From CAZAQK01 sp050249355 (lineage in GTDB: Bacteria > Pseudomonadota > Alphaproteobacteria > Rickettsiales > SXRF01), in assembly GCA_050249355.1 (NCBI GenBank), contig JBFWQQ010000001.1:17890-81889 (forward strand): 64,000 nt of DNA, read 5' to 3'. Positions 43,774 through 54,322 of the stretch are shown piece after piece. The number at the start of each line of letters is the position of its first letter. The stretch's first letter is position 1. The notes below the pieces were generated by a model. The model saw only the letters and a program-made list of their open reading frames with translations. It was not told where the DNA came from and did no database searches. The position numbers were made by a program, and so were the translations under genes.

Positions 43774-44422
43774 GATCTGCCTGCTTAAGCAATTCATTCA
43801 TGGCCCGCTCGATGGTGGTTCGTGCCAGTTCTTCATCGGCATCTTCGGTGATATGGATGGGTTTGCCAATCAAAAAGCGAATACGCCCGAATGGCAGCGC
43901 CAGCATAAATTGATCCCAGCTACGCATGCGCTTGTGGCGGCTGGAATGGAAGGTAACCGGCAGCACGGGCCGTCCGGAAAATTTTGCAATGGCCGATACA
44001 CCCTTAGCAGCTACACACGCCGGGCCACGCGGCCCATCAGGGGTGATGCTGATATTGTCGCCCGCCTGTAGAAGTTTTAGAATGCCGGTGACGGCTTCCT
44101 TGCCGCCGCGGCTGGTAGAGCCGCTCACGGTTTTCTGTCCGAAATGACCGATAACCTGCGAGATGAGTTTACCGTCACGATGCAGCGAGATAAGGACATG
44201 CATCTGGCGCTGAGGCGGACAGAAAGCAGGCAGCAACATCATTCGGCCATGCCAGAAGGCAAAGATACCGTTCTCATTTCCCTGCAGATAGCGCAGCGCT
44301 TCGGGGTGAACATGTTTCTCGACCCGGCTGGTGATCCTGACCAGCACGATATACCCCGCCAGCAGCCAGCTGAGGCCGTATTGCGTGGCCCGATGTTTGA
44401 GGATTTTTTTGCCAAGGGCCAT
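43766..44422 (-). CDS. Lysophospholipid-type acyltransferase, DUF374
   Basis: A 218 aa protein with one N-terminal hydrophobic helix. Acyltransferase-like motifs are FWHGRMMLLPAF, SLHRDGKLIS, STSRGGKEAV and ITPDGPRGPACVAAKGVSA, the pattern of the DUF374 family. This family is regularly found among lipid A genes and is thought to be an acyltransferase, but no reaction is firmly known. It lies between msbA (three-base gap) and waaA. Confidence 0.88.
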   Translation of the reverse strand: MALGKKILKHRATQYGLSWLLAGYIVLVRITSRVEKHVHPEALRYLQGNENGIFAFWHGRMMLLPAFCPPQRQMHVLISLHRDGKLISQVIGHFGQKTVSGSTSRGGKEAVTGILKLLQAGDNISITPDGPRGPACVAAKGVSAIAKFSGRPVLPVTFHSSRHKRMRSWDQFMLALPFGRIRFLIGKPIHITEDADEELARTTIERAMNELLKQADHA

Positions 44423-44425
44423 GGG

Positions 44426-46189
<1,764 letters not shown>

Positions 46190-46191
46190 GG

Positions 46192-47535
46192 TTATACACC
46201 TGCAATGGTCATGGCGTCTATGCGCAGGGTGGGCGAATTGGCGGCATATAGGAATTCGAGGTCATTGGCCGGTGTGGCGTGTGCGAACATATCGGCAAGA
46301 TTGCCTGCAATGGTGATTTCGGAAACCGGGTGGGCGATTTCCCCGTTAATGATGGCCAGTCCGGATGCTCCCTGGCTGTAGTCACCGGTAACGGTGTTGA
46401 TGCCCATGCCGAATGTTTCGGTAATGTATACACCGTGTTTTATATCCTGTATCAGTTCCTCCGGCGACAGCGTGCCGTTATGCATGTAAAGGTTCGATGC
46501 CGCAGGCGAGGGCGGTGAGCCCAATGCGCGCGCCGCATGCCCGGTGGTGATAAGTCCCAGCTTGTTGGCCGTGCGCACGTCCAGCAGCCAGCTTTTTAGC
46601 ATTCCATCTTCAACCAGATGGCACGCCTGTGTCTTCACGCCTTCGCCGTCAAACGGGCGCGAAGCAAGGCCGCGCACGATCAGCGGGTCATCCGTTATGG
46701 TGATGCCCGGCGCAAACACGGGTTGATTCATTTTATTTTTCAGGAAGCTGGTGCCACGGGCGATCGCGCTGCCGGAAATGCTGCGTGCGAAAATGCCAAG
46801 CAGGCTGCGCGCCGTGCGTGGGTCAAACACCACCGGCATGGCTTGGGTAGCGATTTTCTGTGGGTTCAGGCGGCGCAGTGCCCGGCAGGCTGCTTGGATG
46901 CCGATGCTTTGCGGACTGAACAGGTCGGCACAGTGCCGCGCAGAGCTGTAGGCATGGTCGCGTTCCATTGTATCGCCTGTCCCCGCGAGCAAAGATGCAG
47001 AAATGGAAAACATGCTTTTACGGTAGCAATGCGCAAAGCGGATATCGTTGTCACCCGCAGCAAGGCAGAGTATGGTCTGGTTATGGCTGGTGTGCGCGCC
47101 TTCGGAATTGGTAATGCCATCTATGTCGCGTCCGGCATCTTCGGCGATCCGGCTTTGCTCCTGCAACCAAGCAATATCAGGCACCATGCCATCTTCCAGA
47201 TTAAGATCGGGAATCGTGTCGGGATACAAGGAAGCATCCGCTAGTGTGCTGTCGGGGTCGTCGGTGGCGGCGCGCGCCATGGTCACAGCCTGATCTGCCA
47301 GTTGCCTGAGAGCATCTGTGTGCATGCCGGTCGTAGATACGACAGCCTGTTTGTGGCCGCACAGTACACGCAGCCCGATAGCCGCGCTTTCGGAGCGCTC
47401 AATATCTTCGGGCTGGCCCATACGGTAGCCTGCAGAAATGTCCGTGCTTGCGATGAACAATCCGTCGGCTGCATCGGCGCCACAACGGCGCGCCTGAGTG
47501 ATGAGCCAGGATAGAGTATCAAGTTCTTTTTGCAT
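46192..47535 (-). CDS. pmbA: TldD/PmbA-family protease
   Basis: The PmbA partner of the TldD-PmbA metalloprotease, which in E. coli degrades antitoxin CcdA and matures microcin B17. The 447 aa protein has the family features: an N-terminal helical domain, then ARSLLGIFARSISGSAIARGTS, FDGEGVKTQACHLVEDG and the C-terminal NTVTGDYSQGASGLAIINGE. PmbA subunits lack the HExxxH zinc motif, and none is seen here. No tldD is nearby. It heads the lipid A operon, perhaps only for transcription. Confidence 0.93.
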   Translation of the reverse strand: MQKELDTLSWLITQARRCGADAADGLFIASTDISAGYRMGQPEDIERSESAAIGLRVLCGHKQAVVSTTGMHTDALRQLADQAVTMARAATDDPDSTLADASLYPDTIPDLNLEDGMVPDIAWLQEQSRIAEDAGRDIDGITNSEGAHTSHNQTILCLAAGDNDIRFAHCYRKSMFSISASLLAGTGDTMERDHAYSSARHCADLFSPQSIGIQAACRALRRLNPQKIATQAMPVVFDPRTARSLLGIFARSISGSAIARGTSFLKNKMNQPVFAPGITITDDPLIVRGLASRPFDGEGVKTQACHLVEDGMLKSWLLDVRTANKLGLITTGHAARALGSPPSPAASNLYMHNGTLSPEELIQDIKHGVYITETFGMGINTVTGDYSQGASGLAIINGEIAHPVSEITIAGNLADMFAHATPANDLEFLYAANSPTLRIDAMTIAGV

Positions 47536-47559
47536 GACCCCAAGGGTTTAAATTAAAAA

Positions 47560-47580
47560 GTATGTATTGGCAATGCATAC
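47560..47580. promoter_or_regulatory. Operator-like imperfect palindrome between pmbA and the 47660 gene
   Basis: GTATGTATT (47560-47568) and AATGCATAC (47572-47580) are inverted with one mismatch and a three-base centre. It lies in the short divergent region between pmbA and the next plus-strand gene. This could be a repressor site; no regulator is indicated. Confidence 0.35.
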
Positions 47581-47659
47581 ACAGCTATGCAGATAAAGGA
47601 GTTGCCTGTTTTTGTTTTTTAAGTAAATATGGTGGGTGATTCAGTTTAAAATGTGACGA

Positions 47660-48079
47660 TTGGCCTTGTCCTCAACCTCAGCCAGACCTAAAGTTTTTCG
47701 CCTGCCGGTAGCAGAACCGGAGGCACAGGACGGGCGTGCGCGCCAATTATTCGACTGGCTTGCCCTTAATAAACCTGCCGTAAGTATTACATTGGTGCTG
47801 GCATTGATGGCGGTAACCATGACCGGGCTTTCTAAGGAAAACAAAGCCAAACCCGAGCAACTGAAAAAAAATGAAGATAATTTTACTTTCTTTGCGCCGG
47901 ACGCACAAAGGGCGAGGGGAGCAGACCAACCGTTTGTTATAAAGGATGAAAATAGCGAAATTGTCGGCCAGATTACCAAAATACCAGCCGAAGGAGAAGA
48001 GTTGAATCAAATAAAATCCACTACAGATGTTGACAACAGGACGCAACGGGATTTACTGTCAGTCGTCAATAAACATTAA
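47660..48079 (+). CDS. Hypothetical single-pass membrane protein
   Basis: A 139 aa protein, not recognised. It has a soluble basic N-terminus, one hydrophobic segment (about residues 41-57, AVSITLVLALMAVTMTG) and a charged, probably periplasmic C-terminal part. The reading frame is closed upstream by a stop at 47654-47656, so it must start with a TTG (47660 or 47666) and no ribosome site is visible; the start is uncertain. It precedes the solute receptor by 18 bases and may belong with it. Confidence 0.5.
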   Translation: MALSSTSARPKVFRLPVAEPEAQDGRARQLFDWLALNKPAVSITLVLALMAVTMTGLSKENKAKPEQLKKNEDNFTFFAPDAQRARGADQPFVIKDENSEIVGQITKIPAEGEELNQIKSTTDVDNRTQRDLLSVVNKH

Positions 48080-48097
48080 CCATTAGTGGGTTCCATT

Positions 48098-49120
48098 ATG
48101 TTCAAGTCATTTGCGTTTGCGGCGCTTGCGTCGCTGGTGGTCTGTTCGTCGGCAGCATTTGCCGCAGGTAAGGCAGATATTTTGGGTATCGTGACCGGGC
48201 CAAAGACCGGAACCTATTTCGCTTTCGGCAAAGATATTTCGGAGGTGAGCGCCAAAGCGGGTGTGAATGTGGAGGCAAAAACCTCGGAAGGTTCCATCGA
48301 TAACATCAAGCGTATCAACAGTGCCGAGAATGCTGCGGTGGGTATTGTGCAATCCGATGTGCTGGGTTTCCTTGCGCGTTCAAAAAGCCCCGATTCGATC
48401 AAAATGGCAAGTAACCTGCGCATGATCTTTCCGTTCTACAATGAGGAAGTACACATTCTGGCTCGTAAAGAAATTAAAAACTTTTCAGATTTGGAAGGCA
48501 AGAAAGTTGCCATTGGTGAAGAAGGAAGCGGAAATATGCTGACCTCAATTAACCTGTTTTCCATGATGAATGTGAACCCGGCGGAAATGAAAAAGATCTC
48601 GCCGGCGCAGGGTGTGGTATCGGTGCTGCGCGGCGAACTGGACGCCGTGGTATCGGTGGCTGGCAAGCCGGTGCGACTGTTCAAGAACCTCGAAGACCTG
48701 ACGCTGCCGGAAAACCAGAAATACGCGCCCATGCTCGATCAGGTACATTTCCTGTCGCTCGATAATCCCAAAATGCTGGAAGAATATAAGCCAGCCGAAA
48801 TCGCCAAGACCGATTATAATTTCGTGAAACAGGCCGTGCCTACTATTGCGGTGCAAGCCGTACTGGTGTCGTACGATTTTGCAGGCACCGGCAGTAAACG
48901 CCGCTGCGATATGCTGGCGGGCATGGCCAAAGCCGTGCGCGACCATATAGAAGAGCTGAAAAAAACCGGTCACCCGAAATGGAAAGAGGTCGATCTTGAT
49001 GGCAAGACGGCGTACTGGAAGAAGGACAGCTGCGTATGGCCGGATGCTGCCGGGCAGGCTGCAGAAGATTCCAAAGGCCTTGAGCACGACCTGATCACCA
49101 TCATCGAAGGCGCGAATTAG
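48098..49120 (+). CDS. TAXI-family TRAP transporter solute receptor
   Basis: Periplasmic binding protein of 340 aa with a signal peptide (MFKSFAFAALASLVVCSSAAFA). The mature part has the TAXI pattern: GIVTGPKTGTYFAFGKDIS, VEAKTSEGSIDNIKRI, VGIVQSDVL and LEGKKVAIGEEGSGN. TAXI receptors feed glutamate-like or other acids to TRAP permeases, but no permease genes are next to it, so its partner and ligand are unknown. The start is the ATG at 48098, as the GTG at 48086 lies before the signal peptide. Confidence 0.88.
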   Translation: MFKSFAFAALASLVVCSSAAFAAGKADILGIVTGPKTGTYFAFGKDISEVSAKAGVNVEAKTSEGSIDNIKRINSAENAAVGIVQSDVLGFLARSKSPDSIKMASNLRMIFPFYNEEVHILARKEIKNFSDLEGKKVAIGEEGSGNMLTSINLFSMMNVNPAEMKKISPAQGVVSVLRGELDAVVSVAGKPVRLFKNLEDLTLPENQKYAPMLDQVHFLSLDNPKMLEEYKPAEIAKTDYNFVKQAVPTIAVQAVLVSYDFAGTGSKRRCDMLAGMAKAVRDHIEELKKTGHPKWKEVDLDGKTAYWKKDSCVWPDAAGQAAEDSKGLEHDLITIIEGAN

Positions 49121-49174
49121 TTTTTGATCACGCCCAGGCGTCGCCAGCGCTGAGCTCACCCATGTTTTTTACTG

Positions 49175-50251
49175 CTAAAACAGGTGGCCGGATTTTTTTG
49201 CCTTGGCGTCCAGATAGGCCTGGTTATATTTTCCGGCGCCTGTTTTTAATGGTACGCGCTCTGTGATCGCGATGCCGTAATGCCTAAGCTTCTCGATCTT
49301 TGCCGGATTATTGGTCATCAGGCGCACCTGTCCGATACCCAGCTTGCTGAGCATTTCCGCGGCCAGCGTAAAATCACGTTCGTCTTCGTCATATCCGAGC
49401 ATTAAGTTCGCATCGTAGGTGTCGAAGCCCTTTTCCTGCAGCGCGTAGGCGCGTATTTTGTTGGCGATGCCGATACCGCGTCCTTCCTGATGTAAGTAGA
49501 GCAGCACGCCGTGGCCCGCTTCTTGAATTTGCCCAAGGGCCACCTGCAACTGGTCGCCGCAGTCGCAGCGCAGGCTGCCCAATATGTCACCGGTGATGCA
49601 CGACGAATGCACACGGATCAGCGGCGCATGTTGTTTTTCCGGTTCACCGACCAGCAGTGCCAGATGCGTTGACGTTCCAAAACGGGTGCGGAAGCAATAG
49701 ATGCGGGTGTCTTCGGCGCCCTGCACCGGCAGGTTCGCATGGGTAACTTCCACTATATCCAGCGGCGGCGCGGCCCAGTATCCGGCAATATCTTCCATAT
49801 TCACATCCAGCCACTGTGACGGAAAATCGCTGTCCTGAATAAGTAACATGGCGGGCAGCAACGTTGCATGTTTGGCCAGCGTAATAAGCGTGCCATATAT
49901 GCTTTGCGCAGACAGTAGTTTGATATCGGGCAGGTCGGCCTGTTTGGCCAGCGGATCGGCGAGGCTGCGCATCTGCTCCAGCGTCCAGCCGGAAACATCC
50001 ACACATACCACGCCCTCTTTGGTCTCGCTTAATTTCAGGTGGTTGGCACGCGCGCCGGTGATAAGCAAGCGCAGATTTTCCTGCGGCAAACCGGCAAAAA
50101 GCTGCGGTGTTATCCCTTCAAGCGGGCAGGCTCCCATGGAGGTATCCTGCGTATCAAACACAATACCTAATTGGCGGCGCAGCTGGTCGACCGCACGCCC
50201 GGCGGCCAGATGCTGCATACTGATAATGCCATCTTCGTTAATTCGTTCCAT
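49175..50251 (-). CDS. ribA: GTP cyclohydrolase II with N-terminal extension
   Basis: First step of riboflavin synthesis from GTP. The C-terminal half (about residues 180-355) is the RibA core with the zinc cysteines in SSCITGDILGSLRCDCGDQL, HQEGRGIGIANKIRAY and the RLMTNNPAK motif. The N-terminal 175 residues are an extension with a weak likeness to the RibB-like or GTP_CH_N domain of alphaproteobacterial enzymes (AVDQLRRQLG, LLITGARANHL). I start it at the ATG 50251; a GTG at 50272 is also in frame. It is convergent with the TAXI gene. Confidence 0.92.
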   Translation of the reverse strand: MERINEDGIISMQHLAAGRAVDQLRRQLGIVFDTQDTSMGACPLEGITPQLFAGLPQENLRLLITGARANHLKLSETKEGVVCVDVSGWTLEQMRSLADPLAKQADLPDIKLLSAQSIYGTLITLAKHATLLPAMLLIQDSDFPSQWLDVNMEDIAGYWAAPPLDIVEVTHANLPVQGAEDTRIYCFRTRFGTSTHLALLVGEPEKQHAPLIRVHSSCITGDILGSLRCDCGDQLQVALGQIQEAGHGVLLYLHQEGRGIGIANKIRAYALQEKGFDTYDANLMLGYDEDERDFTLAAEMLSKLGIGQVRLMTNNPAKIEKLRHYGIAITERVPLKTGAGKYNQAYLDAKAKKSGHLF

Positions 50252-50293
50252 CACGTTCTTTTCCAGTCTCACTGTGCACGGTAGCGTAATCTA

Positions 50294-50752
50294 TCAGGTT
50301 TTTTGATAGATGAAACCTTTTGCAGGATATACCGCACCAAAATTACGTGATCCGGCGGTCTGGAAGCGTACATTTGTCCAGTCGTTGCGGGCAGACACGT
50401 CAATTACCGTCATGGCGTCATAGATAAGGCCGCGGCCAAAGGCATCCTTCCCCCAGTTGGCATGGGTTACTACAATGGTGCGCGGCTCGACCACCTGCCG
50501 TACCACCGCCACATGTCCATGACGTAATTTTGCGGTTTGTGATAGCACCAGCACAGCCCCTGGCCATGGGCGCTGGCCGCGTAGATAGCCTGATTGCGGC
50601 GCTTTATTCCACCATTCATGGGCGTTGCCACGTATCTGGATGCCCGAAAGCTCGCGCGCATACGGCACACATTGCGTGTAAGAACCAGAGCCACTTGGCC
50701 CGGAAGAACAGGCACTTAGGCCCAGAATTGTCAAAATCATCAAAAACCGCAT
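50294..50752 (-). CDS. CHAP-domain lipoprotein (amidase/peptidase type)
   Basis: A 152 aa secreted lipoprotein. The signal peptide ends in the lipobox LSAC, then a CHAP domain carries the catalytic cysteine in TQCVPYARELSG, WWNKAPQSGYLRG and the catalytic histidine in RHGHVAVVRQVV, followed by VTHANWG. CHAP enzymes usually cut peptidoglycan cross-links or stem peptides. An in-frame start at 50764 is also possible. The very long open frame extending upstream is antisense to rlmN and is not used. Confidence 0.85.
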   Translation of the reverse strand: MRFLMILTILGLSACSSGPSGSGSYTQCVPYARELSGIQIRGNAHEWWNKAPQSGYLRGQRPWPGAVLVLSQTAKLRHGHVAVVRQVVEPRTIVVTHANWGKDAFGRGLIYDAMTVIDVSARNDWTNVRFQTAGSRNFGAVYPAKGFIYQKT

Positions 50753-50845
50753 AGGCAGCAGCATACATCCTGTGGATGTCGCTAGCAAGCAAAGCAAAAG
50801 AAACGATTTCTTTAAGGGGGCGGGTAGGCTATACAGGCAGCCATC

Positions 50846-51952
50846 ATGAACCAAAGAATAAATATTATCGGTCTCAGCCTGCTGGAGTTGCAAGAAAGGC
50901 TGGTTGAACACGGCTTTGAAAAATACCGTGCCGCGCAGATATGGGGTTGGCTGTATAAAAAAGGTGCTCACGATTTTTCGGTGATGAGCAGTATCGCTAA
51001 GCCGCAGCAGGCCAAATTGGCCGAATTGTTCTCGCTGGAGCGTCCGGAAATTTCCAAGAACCTCACCTCGTTCGACAACACGCGCAAATGGCTGCTGAAA
51101 TTTGAAGACGGCAACCAGGTGGAGACCGTGTTCATTCCCGAAGAAGACCGCGGGGCACTCTGCGTTTCCTCGCAGGTAGGCTGCACGCTTTCCTGCAGCT
51201 TTTGCCACACCGGCACCATGAAGCTGGTGCGCAACCTGACTGCCGCCGAGATCGTCGGGCAGGTGATGATCGCGCGTGACCAGCTGAACGAGTGGGACAA
51301 GCGCCGCGAGGATTGCCTGTTCACCAACATTGTGATGATGGGCATGGGCGAGCCGCTGTATAATTACGATCAGGTGGCCAAAGCACTCAAGATCATTATG
51401 GATTCGCACGGTATCGCGCTGTCCAAACGGCGCATTACCTTATCCACATCGGGTGTGGTGCCGATGATCGAACGCTGCGGCAAGGAACTGGAAGTGAACC
51501 TGGCCATTTCCCTGCATGCCGTGCGCGATGACCTACGTGATGAGCTGGTGCCACTGAACAAGAAATACCCGCTTGCCGAATTGCTGCGTGCCTGCCGTGA
51601 ATACCCGGCAGCCAGCAATGCGCGCCGCATCACCTTTGAATATGTCATGCTTAAAGGCATGAATGATACGGATGAAGACGCGCGCGAACTGTGCCGGTTG
51701 CTCAAAGGCATCCATGCCAAGGTGAACCTGATCCCATGGAACCCATGGCCGGGCGCCAAGTACGAAACCTCGTCGCGCAACCGCCAGCACGCCTTCGCCA
51801 AAATACTTAATGATGCCGGTTATTCCTCGCCTATCCGTGCTACCCGCGGGCAGGATATTTACGCCGCCTGCGGCCAGCTGAAATCCGATTCAGAGCGCAA
51901 AAAGGGCGAAAAGGTGTGGCTGGGAAAAAATGAAACGCGCCCGCAAAACTGA
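50846..51952 (+). CDS. rlmN: 23S rRNA (adenine2503-C2) / tRNA (adenine37-C2) methyltransferase RlmN
   Basis: Radical SAM methyltransferase of 368 aa. The iron-sulfur cluster motif is CTLSCSFCHTGT and the SAM segment MGMGEPLYNYDQ; the C-terminal catalytic cysteine is in ATRGQDIYAACGQL. It is divergent from the CHAP gene and its last 23 bases overlap the TfoX-C gene. Confidence 0.97.
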   Translation: MNQRINIIGLSLLELQERLVEHGFEKYRAAQIWGWLYKKGAHDFSVMSSIAKPQQAKLAELFSLERPEISKNLTSFDNTRKWLLKFEDGNQVETVFIPEEDRGALCVSSQVGCTLSCSFCHTGTMKLVRNLTAAEIVGQVMIARDQLNEWDKRREDCLFTNIVMMGMGEPLYNYDQVAKALKIIMDSHGIALSKRRITLSTSGVVPMIERCGKELEVNLAISLHAVRDDLRDELVPLNKKYPLAELLRACREYPAASNARRITFEYVMLKGMNDTDEDARELCRLLKGIHAKVNLIPWNPWPGAKYETSSRNRQHAFAKILNDAGYSSPIRATRGQDIYAACGQLKSDSERKKGEKVWLGKNETRPQN

Positions 51953-52208
51953 ACAACTTGAAGATATGATTAATATCGGCCCGGCGATGGCAGGCTGGTT
52001 GCGACAGGCGGGCATACATAGGCCCGATGACGTGCGCGATCTCGGCGCAGTAGAATGTTACTTGCGTATCTCAACTGTTCATCGCAACGCAGCCAATCGT
52101 ATGGCGCTTTATGCACTGTATGGCGCCATTCATAATGAGAATTGCACCTGGCTTGCTCCCGATATAAAAGAAATGCTCGAAGGCATGTTACAAGAGGCGG
52201 GCAAATGA
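51930..52208 (+). CDS. TfoX C-terminal domain protein
   Basis: A 92 aa protein with the TfoX-C helix-hairpin-helix-like fold: LEDMINIGPAMAGWLRQAGI, then DDVRDLGAVECYLRI and MALYALYGAIHNENCTWL. In Sxy/TfoX the domain follows an N-terminal part that is missing here; a stand-alone TfoX-C is common and its function is unclear. It overlaps rlmN and the next transporter, so the three are co-transcribed. Confidence 0.85.
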   Translation: MKRARKTEQLEDMINIGPAMAGWLRQAGIHRPDDVRDLGAVECYLRISTVHRNAANRMALYALYGAIHNENCTWLAPDIKEMLEGMLQEAGK

Positions 52209-53461
52209 AAAAAGTCCTTGTTTCCGGTATGATTGGCAATGGCCTTGAGTGGTATGATTACGCGCTCTACGGCCAGATGGCATGGCTACTGTCGCGCCTG
52301 TTCTTCCCGGAAGGCGACGCTACGGTTGCGCTGCTTGCCACTTACGGCGTATTTGCCGCCGGTTTCATTGTGCGGCCGCTGGGGGCCATATTATTCGGCT
52401 GGATCGGCGACAAATATGGCCGCAAGCGCGCCATGGTCATCGCCGTGCTGATGATGGCGATCCCCACCGGCTGCATCGGCCTGCTGCCCACCTATGCCGA
52501 GATCGGTATTTTAGCGCCTATATTACTTACGATTATCCGCCTGCTGCAGGGCCTGTCACTGGGTGGTGAGTTTGCCGGTTCGATGGTCTATATTGTCGAA
52601 CATGCACCGCAGAATAAGCGCGGTGTGGCAGGCAGCGCGTCGCTCATCAGCCTGAATCTGGGTTTTCTGCTTGGCCTTTTGGTGGTGCAGGGATTCATGC
52701 AGGTGCTGGGAACCGAGGCATTTGAGGCATGGGGCTGGCGCATTCCGTTCCTCACCGGCATCGCCATCGGGCTGATCGGTTTTTACATTCGCAGCCATTG
52801 CACCGAAAGCCCGGTATACGAACAAAGCCGCGCTACCGGCCAACTGGCCAAGGCACCGCTTCGCCGCGCGTTTCGTGAGCATCCATGCGAGATATTGCAG
52901 GCGTTCGTCATCTACATGGCGGTGACCATGCCCTTTTACCTTGCCGCAGTATATTTCATCAGCTTCACCCACAAGCAGCTCGGCCTGCCGATGGAGCAGG
53001 CTATCACTTTTAACATCATCAACATATTCCTGATGGGGCTGGCCTATTATCCCGCTGCTTGGCTGTCGGACCGTTATGGCCGCAAACGAGTGATGATGAC
53101 CGCAGCGATGGCAGTGTTGCTGCTGATTGTGCCGATATTCACCCTGTTCACGCCGGGTGGTGACCCGCTTACCATCGGTTTCGGCCAGGCGCTGTTCGCC
53201 TTTGTGTTGGGATTTTACCTCGGGCCGGTGGCGGCGCTCTTGGTGGAGATGTTCCCGACGCCGGTGCGCTACACCGGCATGGCGATATCGTATAACCTGA
53301 CGGCGGCGCTATTCGGTGGCACCGCGCCATTTGTGTGCGAATGGCTGATCGCGACTACAGGCAGCTATATGCCGGTCGCGTATTATGTGATGCTATGCAA
53401 TGCGGCAGCACTCATCGCCTTGTGGCGCTACCGCGACCGTTACCGTGAGCCGTTATACTGA
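52205..53461 (+). CDS. MFS transporter, metabolite:H+ symporter (ProP-like) family
   Basis: A 418 aa polytopic protein with twelve predicted helices. Family marks are GNGLEWYDYALYG at the start, the loop GDKYGRKRAMVI, LLQGLSLGGEFAGSMVYIVEHAP (MHS signature) and SDRYGRKRVMM. Relatives carry osmolytes, dicarboxylates or amino acids; the substrate is unknown. Starts at 52205 with AGGCGGG before it; the longer frame from 52142 overlaps the TfoX-C gene heavily. The last nine bases overlap the next gene, tail to tail. Confidence 0.9.
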   Translation: MKKVLVSGMIGNGLEWYDYALYGQMAWLLSRLFFPEGDATVALLATYGVFAAGFIVRPLGAILFGWIGDKYGRKRAMVIAVLMMAIPTGCIGLLPTYAEIGILAPILLTIIRLLQGLSLGGEFAGSMVYIVEHAPQNKRGVAGSASLISLNLGFLLGLLVVQGFMQVLGTEAFEAWGWRIPFLTGIAIGLIGFYIRSHCTESPVYEQSRATGQLAKAPLRRAFREHPCEILQAFVIYMAVTMPFYLAAVYFISFTHKQLGLPMEQAITFNIINIFLMGLAYYPAAWLSDRYGRKRVMMTAAMAVLLLIVPIFTLFTPGGDPLTIGFGQALFAFVLGFYLGPVAALLVEMFPTPVRYTGMAISYNLTAALFGGTAPFVCEWLIATTGSYMPVAYYVMLCNAAALIALWRYRDRYREPLY

Positions 53462-53776
53462 CATGATATAATAATAGCTCAGGCCCAGATACGCGATCTC
53501 CATCACCACCGCCAGTGTGCGCTGGATGCTGCGCGGCTCGCTGGTGAATGCCCGGATCAGGAAAAAGTATTTGAAGGTATGCACGGCAAACAGCAACATT
53601 CGCCCGGTGTGCGTGGCATAATAAATCGGGGTGATTTCGGAGAAATGCAAGATCAGGTTCAGCGGTGAGCCTTCCAGCAGCATCAGGTTGACGAATTCCG
53701 GCCGTTCCAGAAGCAACGCAGAAAGCGTAATAACCATCTGAATAAAAATAAGGGTGGTTGCGCTTAGGGTATTCAT
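53453..53776 (-). CDS. Small hydrophobic membrane protein (107 aa)
   Basis: Not recognised. Three or four hydrophobic segments (about residues 4-20, 30-50 around MLLEGSPLNLILHF, 56-75 and 90-105). A GGGAAAGGCGAA ribosome site precedes the ATG at 53776. It is antiparallel to the transporter and its stop lies within that gene's last codons. A plausible real gene because of the ribosome site and strong membrane pattern. Confidence 0.6.
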   Translation of the reverse strand: MNTLSATTLIFIQMVITLSALLLERPEFVNLMLLEGSPLNLILHFSEITPIYYATHTGRMLLFAVHTFKYFFLIRAFTSEPRSIQRTLAVVMEIAYLGLSYYYIMSV

Positions 53777-53885
53777 TTCGCCTTTCCCGTGCAGTTGCGC
53801 GCAGCATAGCAACGCGTTCGGGCGCTGTCCAGCGCGCAAACAGGGAGTTGCAGCAAAATCTTGACTTTACAGGGGGTATGGATTA

Positions 53886-53900
53886 GGCAGACGGTCTGCC
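53886..53900. repeat. Perfect inverted repeat upstream of tRNA-Tyr
   Basis: GGCAGAC (53886-53892), one base, GTCTGCC (53894-53900). A perfect 7 bp palindrome centred 35 bases before the tRNA. A TTGACT at 53861-53866 could be a -35 for the tRNA, with the -10 poorly matched. The palindrome may be a regulator site or a leader hairpin. Confidence 0.5.
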
Positions 53901-53927
53901 CAGAGCGGGCGGGGTTTTCCCGCATGT

Positions 53928-54013
53928 GGAGGAGTGGCCGAGTGGTCAATGGCAGCAGACTGTAAATCTGCCCGCGTATGCGTTCGTAGGTTCAAATCCT
54001 ACCTCCTCCACCA
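53928..54013 (+). tRNA. tRNA-Tyr (anticodon GTA)
   Basis: Acceptor arms GGAGGAG (53928-53934) and CTCCTCC (54003-54009), discriminator A, encoded CCA (54011-54013). The T arm TAGGTTCAAATCCTA and the anticodon loop with GTA fit tyrosine, and the long variable arm is the class II form expected for bacterial tRNA-Tyr. It reads toward the cassette that follows, so it could serve as an integration target. Confidence 0.97.
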
Positions 54014-54112
54014 TTTTCCAATGCCGCATACAAAATTATGGCCCGTTTTGGGCTTGATTAATATTCGTTAATCTTTAGGGTGGTGCAAACACATGTTACA
54101 CCTCATAATGTC

Positions 54113-54322
54113 ATGGAAAACTCTGCTCTTCGCATATTGAAAGAATACTCAGAAGGCAAGCATTGCTGGCGAAGAGTTGTGCGCAACCTGAAGCTATGGG
54201 ATTTTGATGAGCTGAAAACTCTTATGGCACAGCACAACCTGCCCATGCCGACATTGCATGCGGCCAGCGACCAGAAAAATATAGATGCCCTCATGAAGCG
54301 CATAGCTGGAGAAGGCCCATGA
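54113..54322 (+). CDS. Small partner protein of the 863 aa gene (candidate antitoxin)
   Basis: A 69 aa protein (80 aa if a GTG at 54080 is used) of unrecognised family. It is basic and helical, with a polar start (ALRILKEYSEGKHCWRRVVRN) and LWDFDELKTLMAQHNLP in the middle. Its stop overlaps the start of the large gene by four bases (ATGA), so the two are coupled. The small-then-large coupled layout next to a tRNA is typical of toxin-antitoxin pairs such as AbiEi-AbiEii; no DNA-binding motif can be read with confidence. Confidence 0.7.
   Translation: MENSALRILKEYSEGKHCWRRVVRNLKLWDFDELKTLMAQHNLPMPTLHAASDQKNIDALMKRIAGEGP

Noticed and set aside
50753..51409. Long upstream extension of the CHAP lipoprotein frame (371 codons in total)
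   Set aside because: The added part is antisense to rlmN; the lipoprotein signal peptide at 50752 gives a natural start.
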